Below are positions 32,958-44,213 of a stretch of 64,000 nt of DNA, in pieces. The DNA is taken from NCBI GenBank assembly GCA_019925105.1, contig JAHGAU010000008.1, positions 434,001 to 498,000 on the forward strand. Reading direction: 5' to 3'. Both the position numbers and the translations under genes were made by a program. Within the stretch, counting starts at the first letter, position 1, and each line of letters starts with the position of its first letter. Under the pieces are notes generated by a model that was not told the origin of the DNA, searched no databases, and saw only the letters and a program-made list of their open reading frames with translations. The stretch is from Niebla homalea. Taxonomy: Eukaryota; Ascomycota; Lecanoromycetes; Lecanorales; Ramalinaceae.

Positions 32958-34531
32958 GGCGTAGATTGGTTGATTCGGAGATTTCTTATGCAAGGTACAA
33001 GATGCGATATGGTTATTGTGTTCAGTAGGAAATCAGCCCGCACTGACGTTGTCGCGTAAAAATCAGTGAAAATTTGGCGTTGGCGATATTACGGAAGTAC
33101 AATGAGAAGATTTCGAGGAAGAGAAGTCAGGGAGACAAAGGATGCTGAGAGTGTCATTTTGAAGTAAGAAAGGTATTGATCAAGAAAACAATAAGGAATG
33201 TTCTGCAGGCCAAAGTGGCAATCACGCACAATCCACGCATTTCTTCAATGACTTCATTCAACGCACAAATCGCTCGACTTGGCGTGACCATTCCTCACAT
33301 GGATGAATTTCGATGATGGGACCAATATATGAAGTGATTCAGACTTCAGCATCCAATATCGCATTGTTCTTATTGAAACCTTGTGATTTTTACAAGCGAC
33401 GTCTTGCCCACCGTCGAATGGCCCTAATCTCTTCACCGTCCACCACGAATGGGAATCTGCGGCGTCAGCTGTCACAGGCTTGATCAACTCAGGTCCTACC
33501 AAGCTATTGTGACCGGCGTTTCGACATGTCGGAGTCACTTGTGCATATTCTTCTCGAGTGTCGTGGTCAACATTCACTTTGTTGGATCTCCTTTGTCGTT
33601 TGAACCTGTTGTTGGAGGATCTGAAACACCCGCTAGTCCTTTTACGAATGTCCGCATCCCCGCCCGGGGCCCCGGCGCCCGATTTGTGAGGTCCCGATGC
33701 CAACTGCCGACGCCAACCTCACCCAAGGGGGAGGGTTGCCAATGGGTCTCTCCGGGTCTCTACACTTACTCAACCATCGTAATCCTAGCTCACGATTGCA
33801 CTGCCTTTGCAGGTATCCGAATTCTATATAGGTAGAGGGTGGTACGTCTCACTACGCCCTAGTACACTTCTCAAGGCTGCGTAAAAACGCATCTTCCAGC
33901 AAACAGTCACACGAATCACCAATAACCAATACTGAACGACCAAACCAGCTATTGCCTTAACTCGAGTAATAACAACAGACTTTCACAACAGCTTCGCACA
34001 TCCTAGGACGTTGTAAATGCGAAATGAGACAGATCGAAAGCTGGCAAAGTCCCTTACCTAGCCGTCATTGGAGCCTACGAATAATGTTGGAAAGACCTTT
34101 AACAAACCATGATCAACTCCATTTTTTAATTTCCCCTGCCAGATACAAACAGTGAGTCTTGCAACCCAGTACGGAGGACCGGCGAGCACCCAACCTTGGT
34201 ATGGACTCAACAGCTCCCTCGGTACCTCCCCCACCCAATCCTATTTCCTGTCCTGTCGGACGCACTGCTAGCTAGATAAATAGCGGAGCAGCCCCCCCTC
34301 GCGGTCGCCGTGCAAGGTTCCCAGGAATTCTTACCGTTCCTACGCAGCAAGAGTATCACCACCCTCTCATTCATTGCCAACCAACACACCCGCGCGGGTG
34401 CAAATGAGAATCAGTAGTTGCCCAGCATGGCAGATATATATGGAATTTCTCTATTGTGCTTTTCACCGGATCTATGTACTTTTCGGCATGCCAACATAAG
34501 TATACGCATGTATCCAAGATACCATAAAACT
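32958..34531. other. 1.6 kb intergenic; promoter side of the copper ATPase
   Basis: No gene recognised. A 149-codon minus-strand frame at 33254-33703 is rich in basic residues but shows no domain or splice support. A GC-rich palindromic patch (ccgcccggggccccggcg) lies near 33660. The promoter of the copper ATPase should lie in 32958-33300. I did not see a clear copper-regulator (Mac1/AceA-type) site. Confidence 0.45.
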
Positions 34532-36980
34532 TCATCCGTCGGAAATGTCTCCTGCAGCCTCGTAGACATCATCATCGTCATCTTCATCGTCTCTCCCCGC
34601 AGTGACATCTTCTTCATCTTCATCCTCTTCATCATCCTCTTCTTCTTCTTCCTCTTCTTCATCACGTTCGTCCATCTTCTTTTCGATCGCACCTGCAAGA
34701 CCCAATACCTCTTCTTGTTGCGCGGCCGCTTCGCCATCCTCAGGACTAGGAGGTTTCGTAGCACCTTGCGGGCTTCGTTCCATTTCTCCTGCTGAAGTGG
34801 TAGCGGTGGGCAAAGGCGATGAGGGTTCCATGCCACTGCCGGGGCTTCCTGCACCAGCGATAGATGTCCGCCGACTGGAACTCGACACCGAGGGCGTATA
34901 TACATCTTTGAGGATGTCGAAATTCATCTTGCTTGAGTATCCTCTTTTAGCCAACATCATCTTCACAGATGCCTCAGCCGAATCAGCTATCCCTTGACCG
35001 GATTCCAGTCTCTCCTCCCAACCCTCACCCATCTCTGCCGCGTACTGTGTAAGATCTCCTATTCGCTGACGCCTGCGTACTCGCGTCTTGCGTGGCTTGT
35101 ATGTTCCATTTGCTACTGCCATCTCGTGCTTGAGTCGCTTGGCGGCTTGAGCCCGGATCCAGTCGGCGTTATGCTGCGTCCAGATCCGAGTCTTCAATTC
35201 TACTTCGTCCGGCCCGAGTAAGCAGTTTCTCACTTCTGGATCATCTTCGAATTCATTCTCTCCGATGTCCTGGGCCATTGGCACGTCGACTCGACTTCCT
35301 GGGGTAGATTCGGCGTCCTGCTGTGCGGTAGCTGGTGGAGTGGTATTGCTCGCAGTGTCCTCAATGTTCGCAGATTCGATTACAGTTTGCAGGTTCTCAC
35401 CATCCACATTGAAAGGATCCGCCAGGGCAGTAGCAATGTCTCTCTGATCGTCAGGGTGCAAAGGCTGACTCTTTCCCTTGGGCCGACCACGTTGTCGCTT
35501 CGCTTTGGGACCAGGACCGGATGCTTGGGTTGAAGGGGGTGTAGTAGCTGACTGATCGGAATCCTCAGAGTTGGAGCCGCCCAGACCAGTCGAGATTGAT
35601 GGTTCTGGGGTCTGCGGTAGGTTTGGGTCCAGCGGCACAGGCGGTGGGGGCATTTTCCGTCTGTCTTTCTTTTTTTGAGCCTGTTTCGCTATCCTCGTAG
35701 TTTGGGAGGATTGCGTCTGCTCGATGGGGACGCCTTCAGGGGTTCTATGGAGATCCTGACCTGGGGTTGGTTGATCACCAAGGTCGTCGCCATCATCATC
35801 AAAACTAACTTCTCTCTGCTTGCGCTTTCGCTTCTTCTTTGGTTTGTCCTTGTTGTAGAAAGCTGGTGGATCGATGCCGTCGTCCGGAGTATGTGCTCTT
35901 GAGGCCCGGTTTTCCTCCCGCTCGATTCGCTCTCGGAAGCGATCGACCGTAAGTGAGGCGACGTCAGTGACCTTGAACTCGTCAAGACGCTTGAGGATGG
36001 TAACCTCATTCACCTTGACCACATACACCATTTCGCGTGGGGTGCGACGGAAATTGTTCATTCGCGCGGCAAGGATCAGAGCGGCGCCGCAGATGCCGGC
36101 TGGTCTGCGTCCATAGGTCATCCAATCGCGCTTCATTCGTTGCACGATCCTGACGGCGTCATTCTGGACCTTCATCCGTTCTCGGCCAAAGTCGAGTTTC
36201 CCAGCAAATCGATCAATCAGGTGCTCAGGATTGATAGGCTGGATGACATAGCCGTTCCCATTCATTCGCAATTGGTCGAGCAAAGCAGTGTACATGTTTC
36301 CCAAATGGAAGACATTTATCTTCGCAATGTCAGCATATGATCAAACCTTTCGATGGAGAGGGGGTTACCTCAAGAACGTCTGCAAAATCGATCAGCATGA
36401 ATTGATTGGGTTCCTCCTTTGCTTGGGATCGGCAGGCAATGTAAAGAGCAACAGCTGCAACGCCCTTGAGCCTCCGGCCCTGGATGAAATTATTGGCTGC
36501 AGCCAACCTAAAAACCTGCTCTCCTGCTGATCTTAAGGCTTCCCTCATGTGCAAGGCAGACGTGATGTTCCGGATGTGCATCCTTCCTTATGAAGGCATT
36601 AACCCTACTGCCTACAAGCAGAATGGGGACCTAAATGGCTTACCTTGTTGTATGGTATTATTGAAGCTGTCACTCTGCTCTCTGATGCCGCCGGCAAGTC
36701 GACCATGAGAGGCATCAGCGCCGACTTGAGTCCCTAATCTGATATGACGTCCTGCTTCCAGCACGAACATGAGATCATTCACCAGATTTGGCCGGTCCTC
36801 GGCAACGGTACCGCAAGCCTCACAAATGAGTTTGGAGTCTTCGATGATCAATTTGTCTGGACTGTCGCAGTCGGGATTGATGCATTTAGTGGCTGTAGGT
36901 TGTAAGCTTTTCGGTGGCGGACGAGCTATGGGGTTTTTGATGCTGTCGAGACGCGCAGGCCGTTGCCCCTGCGACGTCAT
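34532..36980 (-). CDS. BRF1: Transcription factor IIIB subunit BRF1
   Basis: TFIIB-related factor of RNA polymerase III, part of TFIIIB with TBP and Bdp1, needed for tRNA and 5S transcription. Three exons (36980-36644, 36586-36369, 36319-34532; introns of 57 and 49 nt) give 780 residues. The N-terminal zinc ribbon has C33, C38, C53 and C56 (CINPDC...CEAC). The two cyclin folds follow: first HIRNITSALHMREALRSAG to GRRLKGVAAVALYIACRSQ and FADVLE, then the repeat ending RRPAGICGAALILAARMNN and RTPREMVYVVKV. The rest is the Brf1-specific homology region with low-complexity linkers, a basic KKKRKRKQ stretch, and the conserved TBP/Bdp1-binding block around EVRNCLLGPDEVELKTRIWTQ. The protein ends in a very acidic tail of Glu/Asp runs. 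Start chosen at the ATG that gives a complete ribbon. Confidence 0.95.
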
Positions 36981-37734
36981 CGAGGTTGCATATAAAGTAC
37001 TCTCCTTTCCAATTCTTTGCTCAGAACAAGATCACTTGGGTTTTTCGCCCCAATGAGTCAAAGTGTTAGAGAAGTTTTAGTTGGGCAGGATCGTAATACT
37101 CTTTTCTTTCCAACAATCCTCCAGCTATTTACATTTGCCTTCAATTGGCTAGACTGGCGATAATTCAGGGGTTGAATTGCGTCGTAGGGCGTGGAGGTGT
37201 AACTCTAGCAAATTTTTCGTGCTGGGTGAAGAGTGGTGGGTGTTGCGCGAGCTTGCGCGACGTTGTGGTGGAGTGGGGGCCTGGATTTAATTCACAAAGG
37301 AAAAATCTCGGTCCCTCGCTTCGGGCTTGGCAAAACTTCCGCCGTTCAAATCCAGCAGCGATCTGAATATTTTACGGATTATTTGCAAATATATTCAAAA
37401 GTCTGCCCAGGCTGCCCACTGGTGCTGTAGAGAGTGAACGTCCGGAAAATATGAACACCAGCCTTTAAACACCAATTGTTGCCCTCAAGGGATCTGTCCG
37501 AATCATCTGCGAGTCCTTTCCAGAAGGCAATCTCTCATGGAGTGGTAGGGCTGAGCATCTGGCCAACGCAATTCTCCATTTCTCATACAGCCCATGTGCA
37601 TGTGCGAGTCTACAGCAAACAGCGCTATGTTATTGTGGGAGAGATTCGACATGTGATAGATTAATGAACGGCCACTGATGGCATGCCCCTTGAACGCATC
37701 GCTCTGCATTGTCACCATTTCACCTCAGGAAGGA
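36981..37734. other. Intergenic between HIR3 3' end and BRF1 5' end
   Basis: About 750 bases, both neighbours on the minus strand. It should carry the BRF1 promoter and the HIR3 terminator. No gene or repeat seen. Confidence 0.5.
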
Positions 37735-40700
37735 TTACAGACCTATGACATTTCGCACTTGTCTCAACAAGGATGACTTCGGCTCTGATTCGTCTTCTTG
37801 AACCTTCTCTTCCTCTGTCAAATTGATAGACCCCTTTGCCGCTTGGTCGTCGCTCACACCCTTCTCTCTGTCGCCTTGGCTGTCCGCCATGACTCTCTCA
37901 GCAGCACGCTCAGCATACAGCTCGGCATCCGAGGACCCTTCTCGATGAGCAGCTTTGCTTTGAATCTCAAATAGATTAGGAAATGTCGGTCCCAACCGTG
38001 TTGCTCTTTTTCCGTCTTCCACGTTTTGAACGACATTGTCTTCAGCCACAGATCCAGACATATCAGTCAGCTCGCTCTCATCGTCGGCGCTGTCGTGAAC
38101 GCTTAACGGCGAGTCGGGCACACTAATGACTTCCGTTGATGCATCTGCTGGCAAAGCGTCATGTTGCGGGATGACCACGGCTACTGCAGGCGATCTGCTC
38201 GATTCTCCCAGGAATGGCAATGTCCTCGATGCTGGTTTGGGTGTAGCGATCGGAGCTGGCTTGACCATCAAGGCCTCTGCTCGACGAATGATCTCTCGGT
38301 GAGTGATCATCGTCGGCTTTCTTTTATACATAGCCATTGGATCCTGTGCCGCATCGCCACTCTTCGACGCTGCAGCTTCCGCTGGCACAGAACTGGCGAG
38401 TATATTGTCCAATCGCATCCGGATCCGTTTCTCTTCATCGTTTTCCTTCGCCTCCAGGATCTTGGCATTGCTTTCGTATATCATGGCATAGATATCAGCG
38501 ATGCATTCTTCCGTGACCAATGGGTGGAGCAGGCCCGTATTGAGCTTCTTGTATTCGAGCGCATCACGAAGCGTGTCAAGATGCGGACAGGTCGTGTCTG
38601 GCTTTTGCGTCCATGCCTCGATTCTTGCAGCATTGACCTGGAACTCCTCGGGATTCTTCATACGGAAGACTGTGTCCGCGAAATTCTTAGGGAGAGCAAG
38701 ACCCCCTTGAGTTGCAACACGATGGCGGAGGAGCTATGAAAGTAGTCAGCAGCATCTTCCTGCGCAACACCCGTTCGAGCTCACCGAAAGATATTTCTCC
38801 GTCACTTGTTGCCAGACTCCAATATGATCCACAAACTCGACAGCCCGCTTCCTGATTCGTCTAGCCAGTGCTTCCAGGTTGTCCTTGTCTCTCAGATTGA
38901 ACAAGATCTGCACGAAAAAGCGGACGTAGCGATTGATATAGACGAAGTGCCGACCAGCTCGTTCATGCGGAGGTTTCCAGACTTGAATGGTCATGGTCTT
39001 GGTGAATATCTGCTGCGTTAGCTCATGCTTGGCACCCAACCATGTACGGATATCAGTTGGATCAATATCGTAGATTATCCGAGCAGCTCTCACAGCTAGG
39101 CGATGGTGCCAATGTAACTTGTCAGCGGACCGCATGGCTTTCAGCACTTCCTGAACAAAGTCAACCCAATCCTCAGCGTCCAGAATGGCGGGGACACGGC
39201 CAGCATAGTGGGTGGCTCCCAAAATTCGACATCCTTCTTGTGCTGAACATCTGTTCGCACGAACTTCTTTATGGACAACAGACAGAAGTTTGTAGTGGGG
39301 TTCCAACACAGGATCCTTATCAGGATGACGACTGTCCTTTTTGTCTGGCAGGCACTGCACTGCGTGGACCAAGGCGTCAACGACAGGTCGAAAAGGAATC
39401 CGTTTTACATTGCCTAACGTCTCGTCCGGGCTATTGTGCATTTTCCAAAGCACTTTGCCAAGGTGATAGTGCGTGACCCAGTCGTTGGGCTTCTGGAGAC
39501 TTGCTTGACGCAAGAGCGCACTGGCGTACTTCCACGCTGGGTAGAGCTGAAGTGACCTGAAAGGTTCGTCCTTGTACATCCCTTGAGAGGGGCTATTGAA
39601 GGGTCTTTCAAAGTCATGAAGGCGGAATGCTTGCATGGAAAATGGCTCTCTCGAAGAGGAGTAGATTCGAGCGCCGTAATCAGCGTGCAGATCAGCCATT
39701 TTACCAAGATCCTCGAACGTCGCATCACCAAGGCGGCCGGCAATTGCCACTGCCATGTTGTAACACAGTATGGCTTGCCGTTGTAGGTCGACCAGTAAGG
39801 TCATGTTGTTTTCTATCTTCTCAGAGGTCCATGTGGTGTACTCATCTAACAGAGTATCAAATACCTGACCAAGTCGATACCAGGTTTCCCACCTCTCAGA
39901 ATCAAATTCAAGATCGTGTTTGAAGAATATCTTGGCATTCTCCAAGTCTTCTATCGATCCAGCTGCTGTTCGCTTTTGCGAACGAAATTTACTCAGCGCA
40001 ATGTGCCCCAACAGAAAATACCAGCCTTTTTGGGCCATTTCCCAGCCATCGGTCCTGACTTGAGAGCTGCATAAGCCGCCGATGCCACGAAGTGAGCGAA
40101 ACAACTCAATGGGACTGATGGGTGAAGACAGGTATGCACTAATAAGCCTTTTGTTGAAGGATCTGGCGGCAGTGCTGCTTCCCAACTTTGGTACCTTGAT
40201 GACTTGCTGGAGCTTGTCAACCGCATATCTCAAATCGTTCCTGAGCAGATCCTTCAGACTGAGGCGATTGACATGAAGCATCACAAGGTCCATGACCTCG
40301 AGAGCGCTCGTTTTATCAATCTCCACAGCCTCGCAGCCGTGGTCCAACATCTCACTCGGATTAGATGAGATCTTGAGCCCATAAAGGTCAAACATTATCT
40401 GAGGCATATCCGTATCCCATCTCTCATGTGGCTTCAGTCTCAATGTCTCCGCTCTTGCTAGCCTTAAAAAGGACTTGTGAGCCAAGCCGCAGTAGGTCCT
40501 CAGGCCAAGGGAATAATGTGTAAGTCTCACGTAGTTCAGCAAATCGTCATTGGGGTTCGAAAAGTCCGCTTGATTTTGGACAATGGCCTCCTTGAACAGG
40601 TGATATTGTAAGACTCGTGCTTTGACGATCATGTCCCGGAATTTTTCTCCTACTTTGTTTTGTGCCTTATTCGCTGAGGCCGATTGATGCATTTGTGGCT

Positions 40701-43700
40701 GTATCTGGCCTACACGTATGGAATCTTCCCACAGCGCAAACACGTGTAGAACCTTGATGAGCATGTTGAGAGTACCAACTACAATTCGAATCTGATCGCT
40801 GTCTATACAGTCGAATGCGTTGCCGTCTGTTGATATTAGAGCAACGACCGAATTTATCAAGTCGTCGATCTTGTAAAGCCAATGTAGGTATGATTCGGCA
40901 TTCTTGTCTGAAATCGGCTTTTGGTAAGCAGGGGCCCCCAACTCTTCAACAAGCAGCGTCAGACTCCGTAGATTGCACGAGAGTATCATGGAAGGGTAAT
41001 TGATAACGCTGTAGGCGTCTCGTAATTTCTGCCACAGAAACAATCGCAGCGTAAGACTGGCACGTTCAAGGAAGTGGTGGGCCTGTATCATGGAAGAGTT
41101 CACAGAATGAGTAGGCTCCTGAAGGGGGTCGCGACCAATATCTCCATTATCGGCTTTACGGCCAATTGATAAGTCGAGAAGTGGTTCAAGACTGTTGATG
41201 ACGGCATAGGGATCCTCATCGTCAGAGCTAAAAATGCCAGCGAAGAAATCGACCGTCGTCAGCCTCGAGATCTCTTTTTCCGCCGCCTTTACTGAAATCT
41301 CTGGAACCCAGGCATTATTGACTAATTCAATCATTATGTGATTATTGGGATGAGACGTGGTGTCGTTTTGCAACAAGCGAATGAGATCGTGATAGAAGAG
41401 CACGGATTGCTCACAATTCCCCGGGTCCAGGAGGACATTGTAAATGACTGTGAACCAGAGAAAGCGAAGCTCCAGTAAGGCCATAACTCTTTTGTCAATT
41501 TCCTGTGGCGTATTGATCGCCTCCGCAGCCAATAACGCCCAGCGAGACAGTCTGTCACGCTGGAGGGCCCTGGTGTCCTCGTCCACCGTACTGGTGGGAT
41601 TGGTAATACGGCCATAGATGTCAAGATGTAGCTCAAACAATGATTGTGTGAAATGTAGGTTCGAAGGACCACCGTTCCTTAGGGATCGCTGCATGTTTAG
41701 GAATATTTGTTCATCCCACTGAACCAGAACTTGGACAACCGTCTCTTTGAGTTCATCTCCCCAACGATGGGATTCGTACAACGTGCTGCCGAAATTGGAG
41801 TCCTTCTGGTTTGAGAGGAGTTGACTGAGCCAGCACCAAGCCAAATCTCCAAGAGTTTCGAAGCGTATCGCTTGGGACTGGGCTTCAAAATGGTCGATCT
41901 GTATGTCGGCTGGCAGATACGTCCTGGGACTTGGAGTTGGTGCCTCTAGCATGGCCTGTTCTACGAACGCTGAAATGCCTAAGCTTTGGGCATGATGATC
42001 CGACATGCCACCACCAAGAAATGCTCGACTTTTTGCTAGATCCCAAGAGTCCAACCCTTGTTTCAGAGCGTGGATAGCAATAGCACTAGGTTTAGATCCA
42101 CTATCACTGACGGCTTGGTCCGGCGCCTCCAGGAACGTTTCTTTCAGTGACTCGAAAGGACCGATACCCTCAGACCGGATTTTGGTTGAAATATTGTCTG
42201 CTGCACAAAAGGCAAGATCATCTGCGTTTGCATAGATACTGAGCTGCTCCGAATACCACTTAGCCCACTCCTCCGCTGACTCACCAACTTCGTTGAGAGA
42301 GCCTCGCGCTTTGATACGTTTGCTTCGGGAGCGAGTAACGTCAGCGGGTTCAGTCAGATCTGCATTGTCGGAAGATCGCTTTCGAACTGGCAGGTTTTCT
42401 ACATTCCTGGATCTTCCCTGATCAATAGCATCGTTCTTTGTGCCGCTCATCGGAGCCTCTGACTGCTCGCGAGACGTGCTGTGGTTTTGAGCCTGCTCTC
42501 GGCCGATCCGGGACTTTGTTGATGAACCTATTACCGCGGTCTCCGCCGACTGCATTGTGAGCTGTAGAGGAGAGTCCAGGGGTGTCTTTGCAGATTCTGG
42601 CTCTACGGGGTCCTGTGGATCGTCAAAGGATATCTTTGACCTGCTAAAGAATTCTGTCCCTGACATATTTGAGATGTTCTCCAATGGTGCAGGCCGATGA
42701 GGCTGCTTGGGGTCGCGATCTGGTAAGGTCACAACATTAGAGGATGGGGGTAGTTGAAGCCGGTAGCTAGAGCCAGGTTTGGTGCTTATGATCCCTTGGC
42801 TCTCTTGCTGCAATTGAAATAGTAATGCTTTGCCGCTGGCGGTCCAGCTTCTAGATGATACAGGTATCTGCATTTCCGCCCTCTCGCCCCTCTCAAGGTC
42901 GGCGAGACGTGTCGCAGGTCTGGATGGGAGGTACCAGCAAGGATCAATGTGCTTTCTCATAGTCTTAGAAACCATCCTGTGTTGCCTGAACAAGATGCTC
43001 ATCTGAGACTCTGAGAGAGCGTCTTGGATTGCCGGAAGCAAAGACCGTAGCTGCTCGAGTGCGAAGCGCTCCTCCAGGTCGAATGGTTCGAGGCGGTCAC
43101 CAGGATTCGCACTCAAGGGCTGAAAAACAGATTCTAAGCAATACCTGGCCACTCGTGCGCTACCAAGATACTCACTTATCCTTGATACTTTTCGCCAAAG
43201 TTCAAGGTCGGTCTCATCTCTACCGAGAGCATCAGCGAGATGCTCAAGCCCCGTAGTCGCAGCGTCCTCAATGTCCACGACTGCTGCATGCACAGTCCCG
43301 CCATATCGGACCTGAATCTCCAGGAGAGTTAGTCGATGCCTCAGCTGGTCCAAGCGAAATGACCCGTAATTCTTGTAGGCTAGATAAAGGATCTGGGGGA
43401 GGGTACTCGGAGTCCCATCAGAGCCAGACGTTGGACCTCCAAGGTCGGTGAGGATTTCATCATCTTCGTCATCTGCTTCAGCATCTCCGTATAATTCCAG
43501 CCATTTGGCTTCGGATAGAGATTCTGGATAAGTAAAAATCTCAGACTTGAACAGCTCCTTGTAGGCCGCTTCAGCCTCAGCAAAGTAGTCAGGACCCTGA
43601 GAGTGCAACTTCAAGGCATTTTGATACAACTTCAGTGCTTCCTCGATCTAATGAAAGGAAATATCAGCAGCGTGATAAGGGCGTAGGTGATGAGACCGAC

Positions 43701-43827
43701 TTGGATTTCTTTACTGTCATCAACTTCTTCCTCGCTCTCCTCCTCGTAGATGACGTTTATCGCGTTGAAGGATGACTTTGCCTAGATTAGCTACCACTTC
43801 AACACAAAGAAGATGGTCTCCTACCAT
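37735..43827 (-). CDS. HIR3: Histone transcription regulator 3 (HIR complex subunit, CABIN1-like)
   Basis: Large subunit of the HIR histone chaperone complex, which deposits H3-H4 outside S phase and represses histone genes. Four exons (43827-43825, 43781-43701, 43647-38785, 38733-37735) give 1981 residues. Exon 1 is only the ATG: the intron donor gtagga follows at once, and exon 2 begins AKSSFNAINVIYEEESEEEV, like the MSTFxALN start of relatives. There is no Met in exon 2 and none early in exon 3, so this start is strongly favoured. Exon 3 opens with the typical IEEALKLYQNALKLHSQGPDYFAEAEAAY (TPR-like), followed by long helical-repeat sequence and a C-terminal block FVYINRYVRFFVQILFNLRD. A 51-nt intron (38734-38784) precedes an acidic, disordered tail that ends NVIGL. 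A Ser-rich, basic disordered stretch lies near residues 330-480. Confidence 0.92.
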
Positions 43828-44213
43828 GATGTATTAGTGAGGGAGACTAAATGGACACGAAGGACATTGAATTCCTTCTGAGCAGGATGATATTGCTTCA
43901 TGAAGGTGATTTCAAAAGCAAACGCGACACTCAGGACCAAATGTGGCTAGACTGAAAATATGCCAAGAAAGATACGATACGAATCGTGTTCCAGTGGTCG
44001 ATTCCTATTGGCGCTATTCCGTACTTTGTGGTCAAAGTAGTTAGCGGCTTTTCTAACCCCATTACATCACGTGTTCTGCAAGTTCCCGTGCATGACGTAT
44101 CAGCCTATCAATCGTCCGCATCAAGACCTGGGAATGTTTCCTCCACTCGTTGCATTAGCTTCACTTATTAGCCAGAGATTTGGTGAGCACCGCTCCCACC
44201 CAAAGCCGACAAC
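43828..44213. promoter_or_regulatory. Divergent promoter shared by HIR3 (-) and the DUF3292 gene (+)
   Basis: Only 386 bases separate the two start codons. It contains an inverted CCAAT box (attgg near 44007), a TCACGTG E-box (CACGTG at 44068-44073) and a CRE/ATF-like TGACGTA at about 44093-44099. The sites are visible; their use is inferred. Confidence 0.45.

Noticed and set aside
33254..33703. 149-codon basic minus-strand frame upstream of the copper ATPase
   Set aside because: No family motif, no splice support, and it covers the expected promoter flank. Kept only as intergenic.
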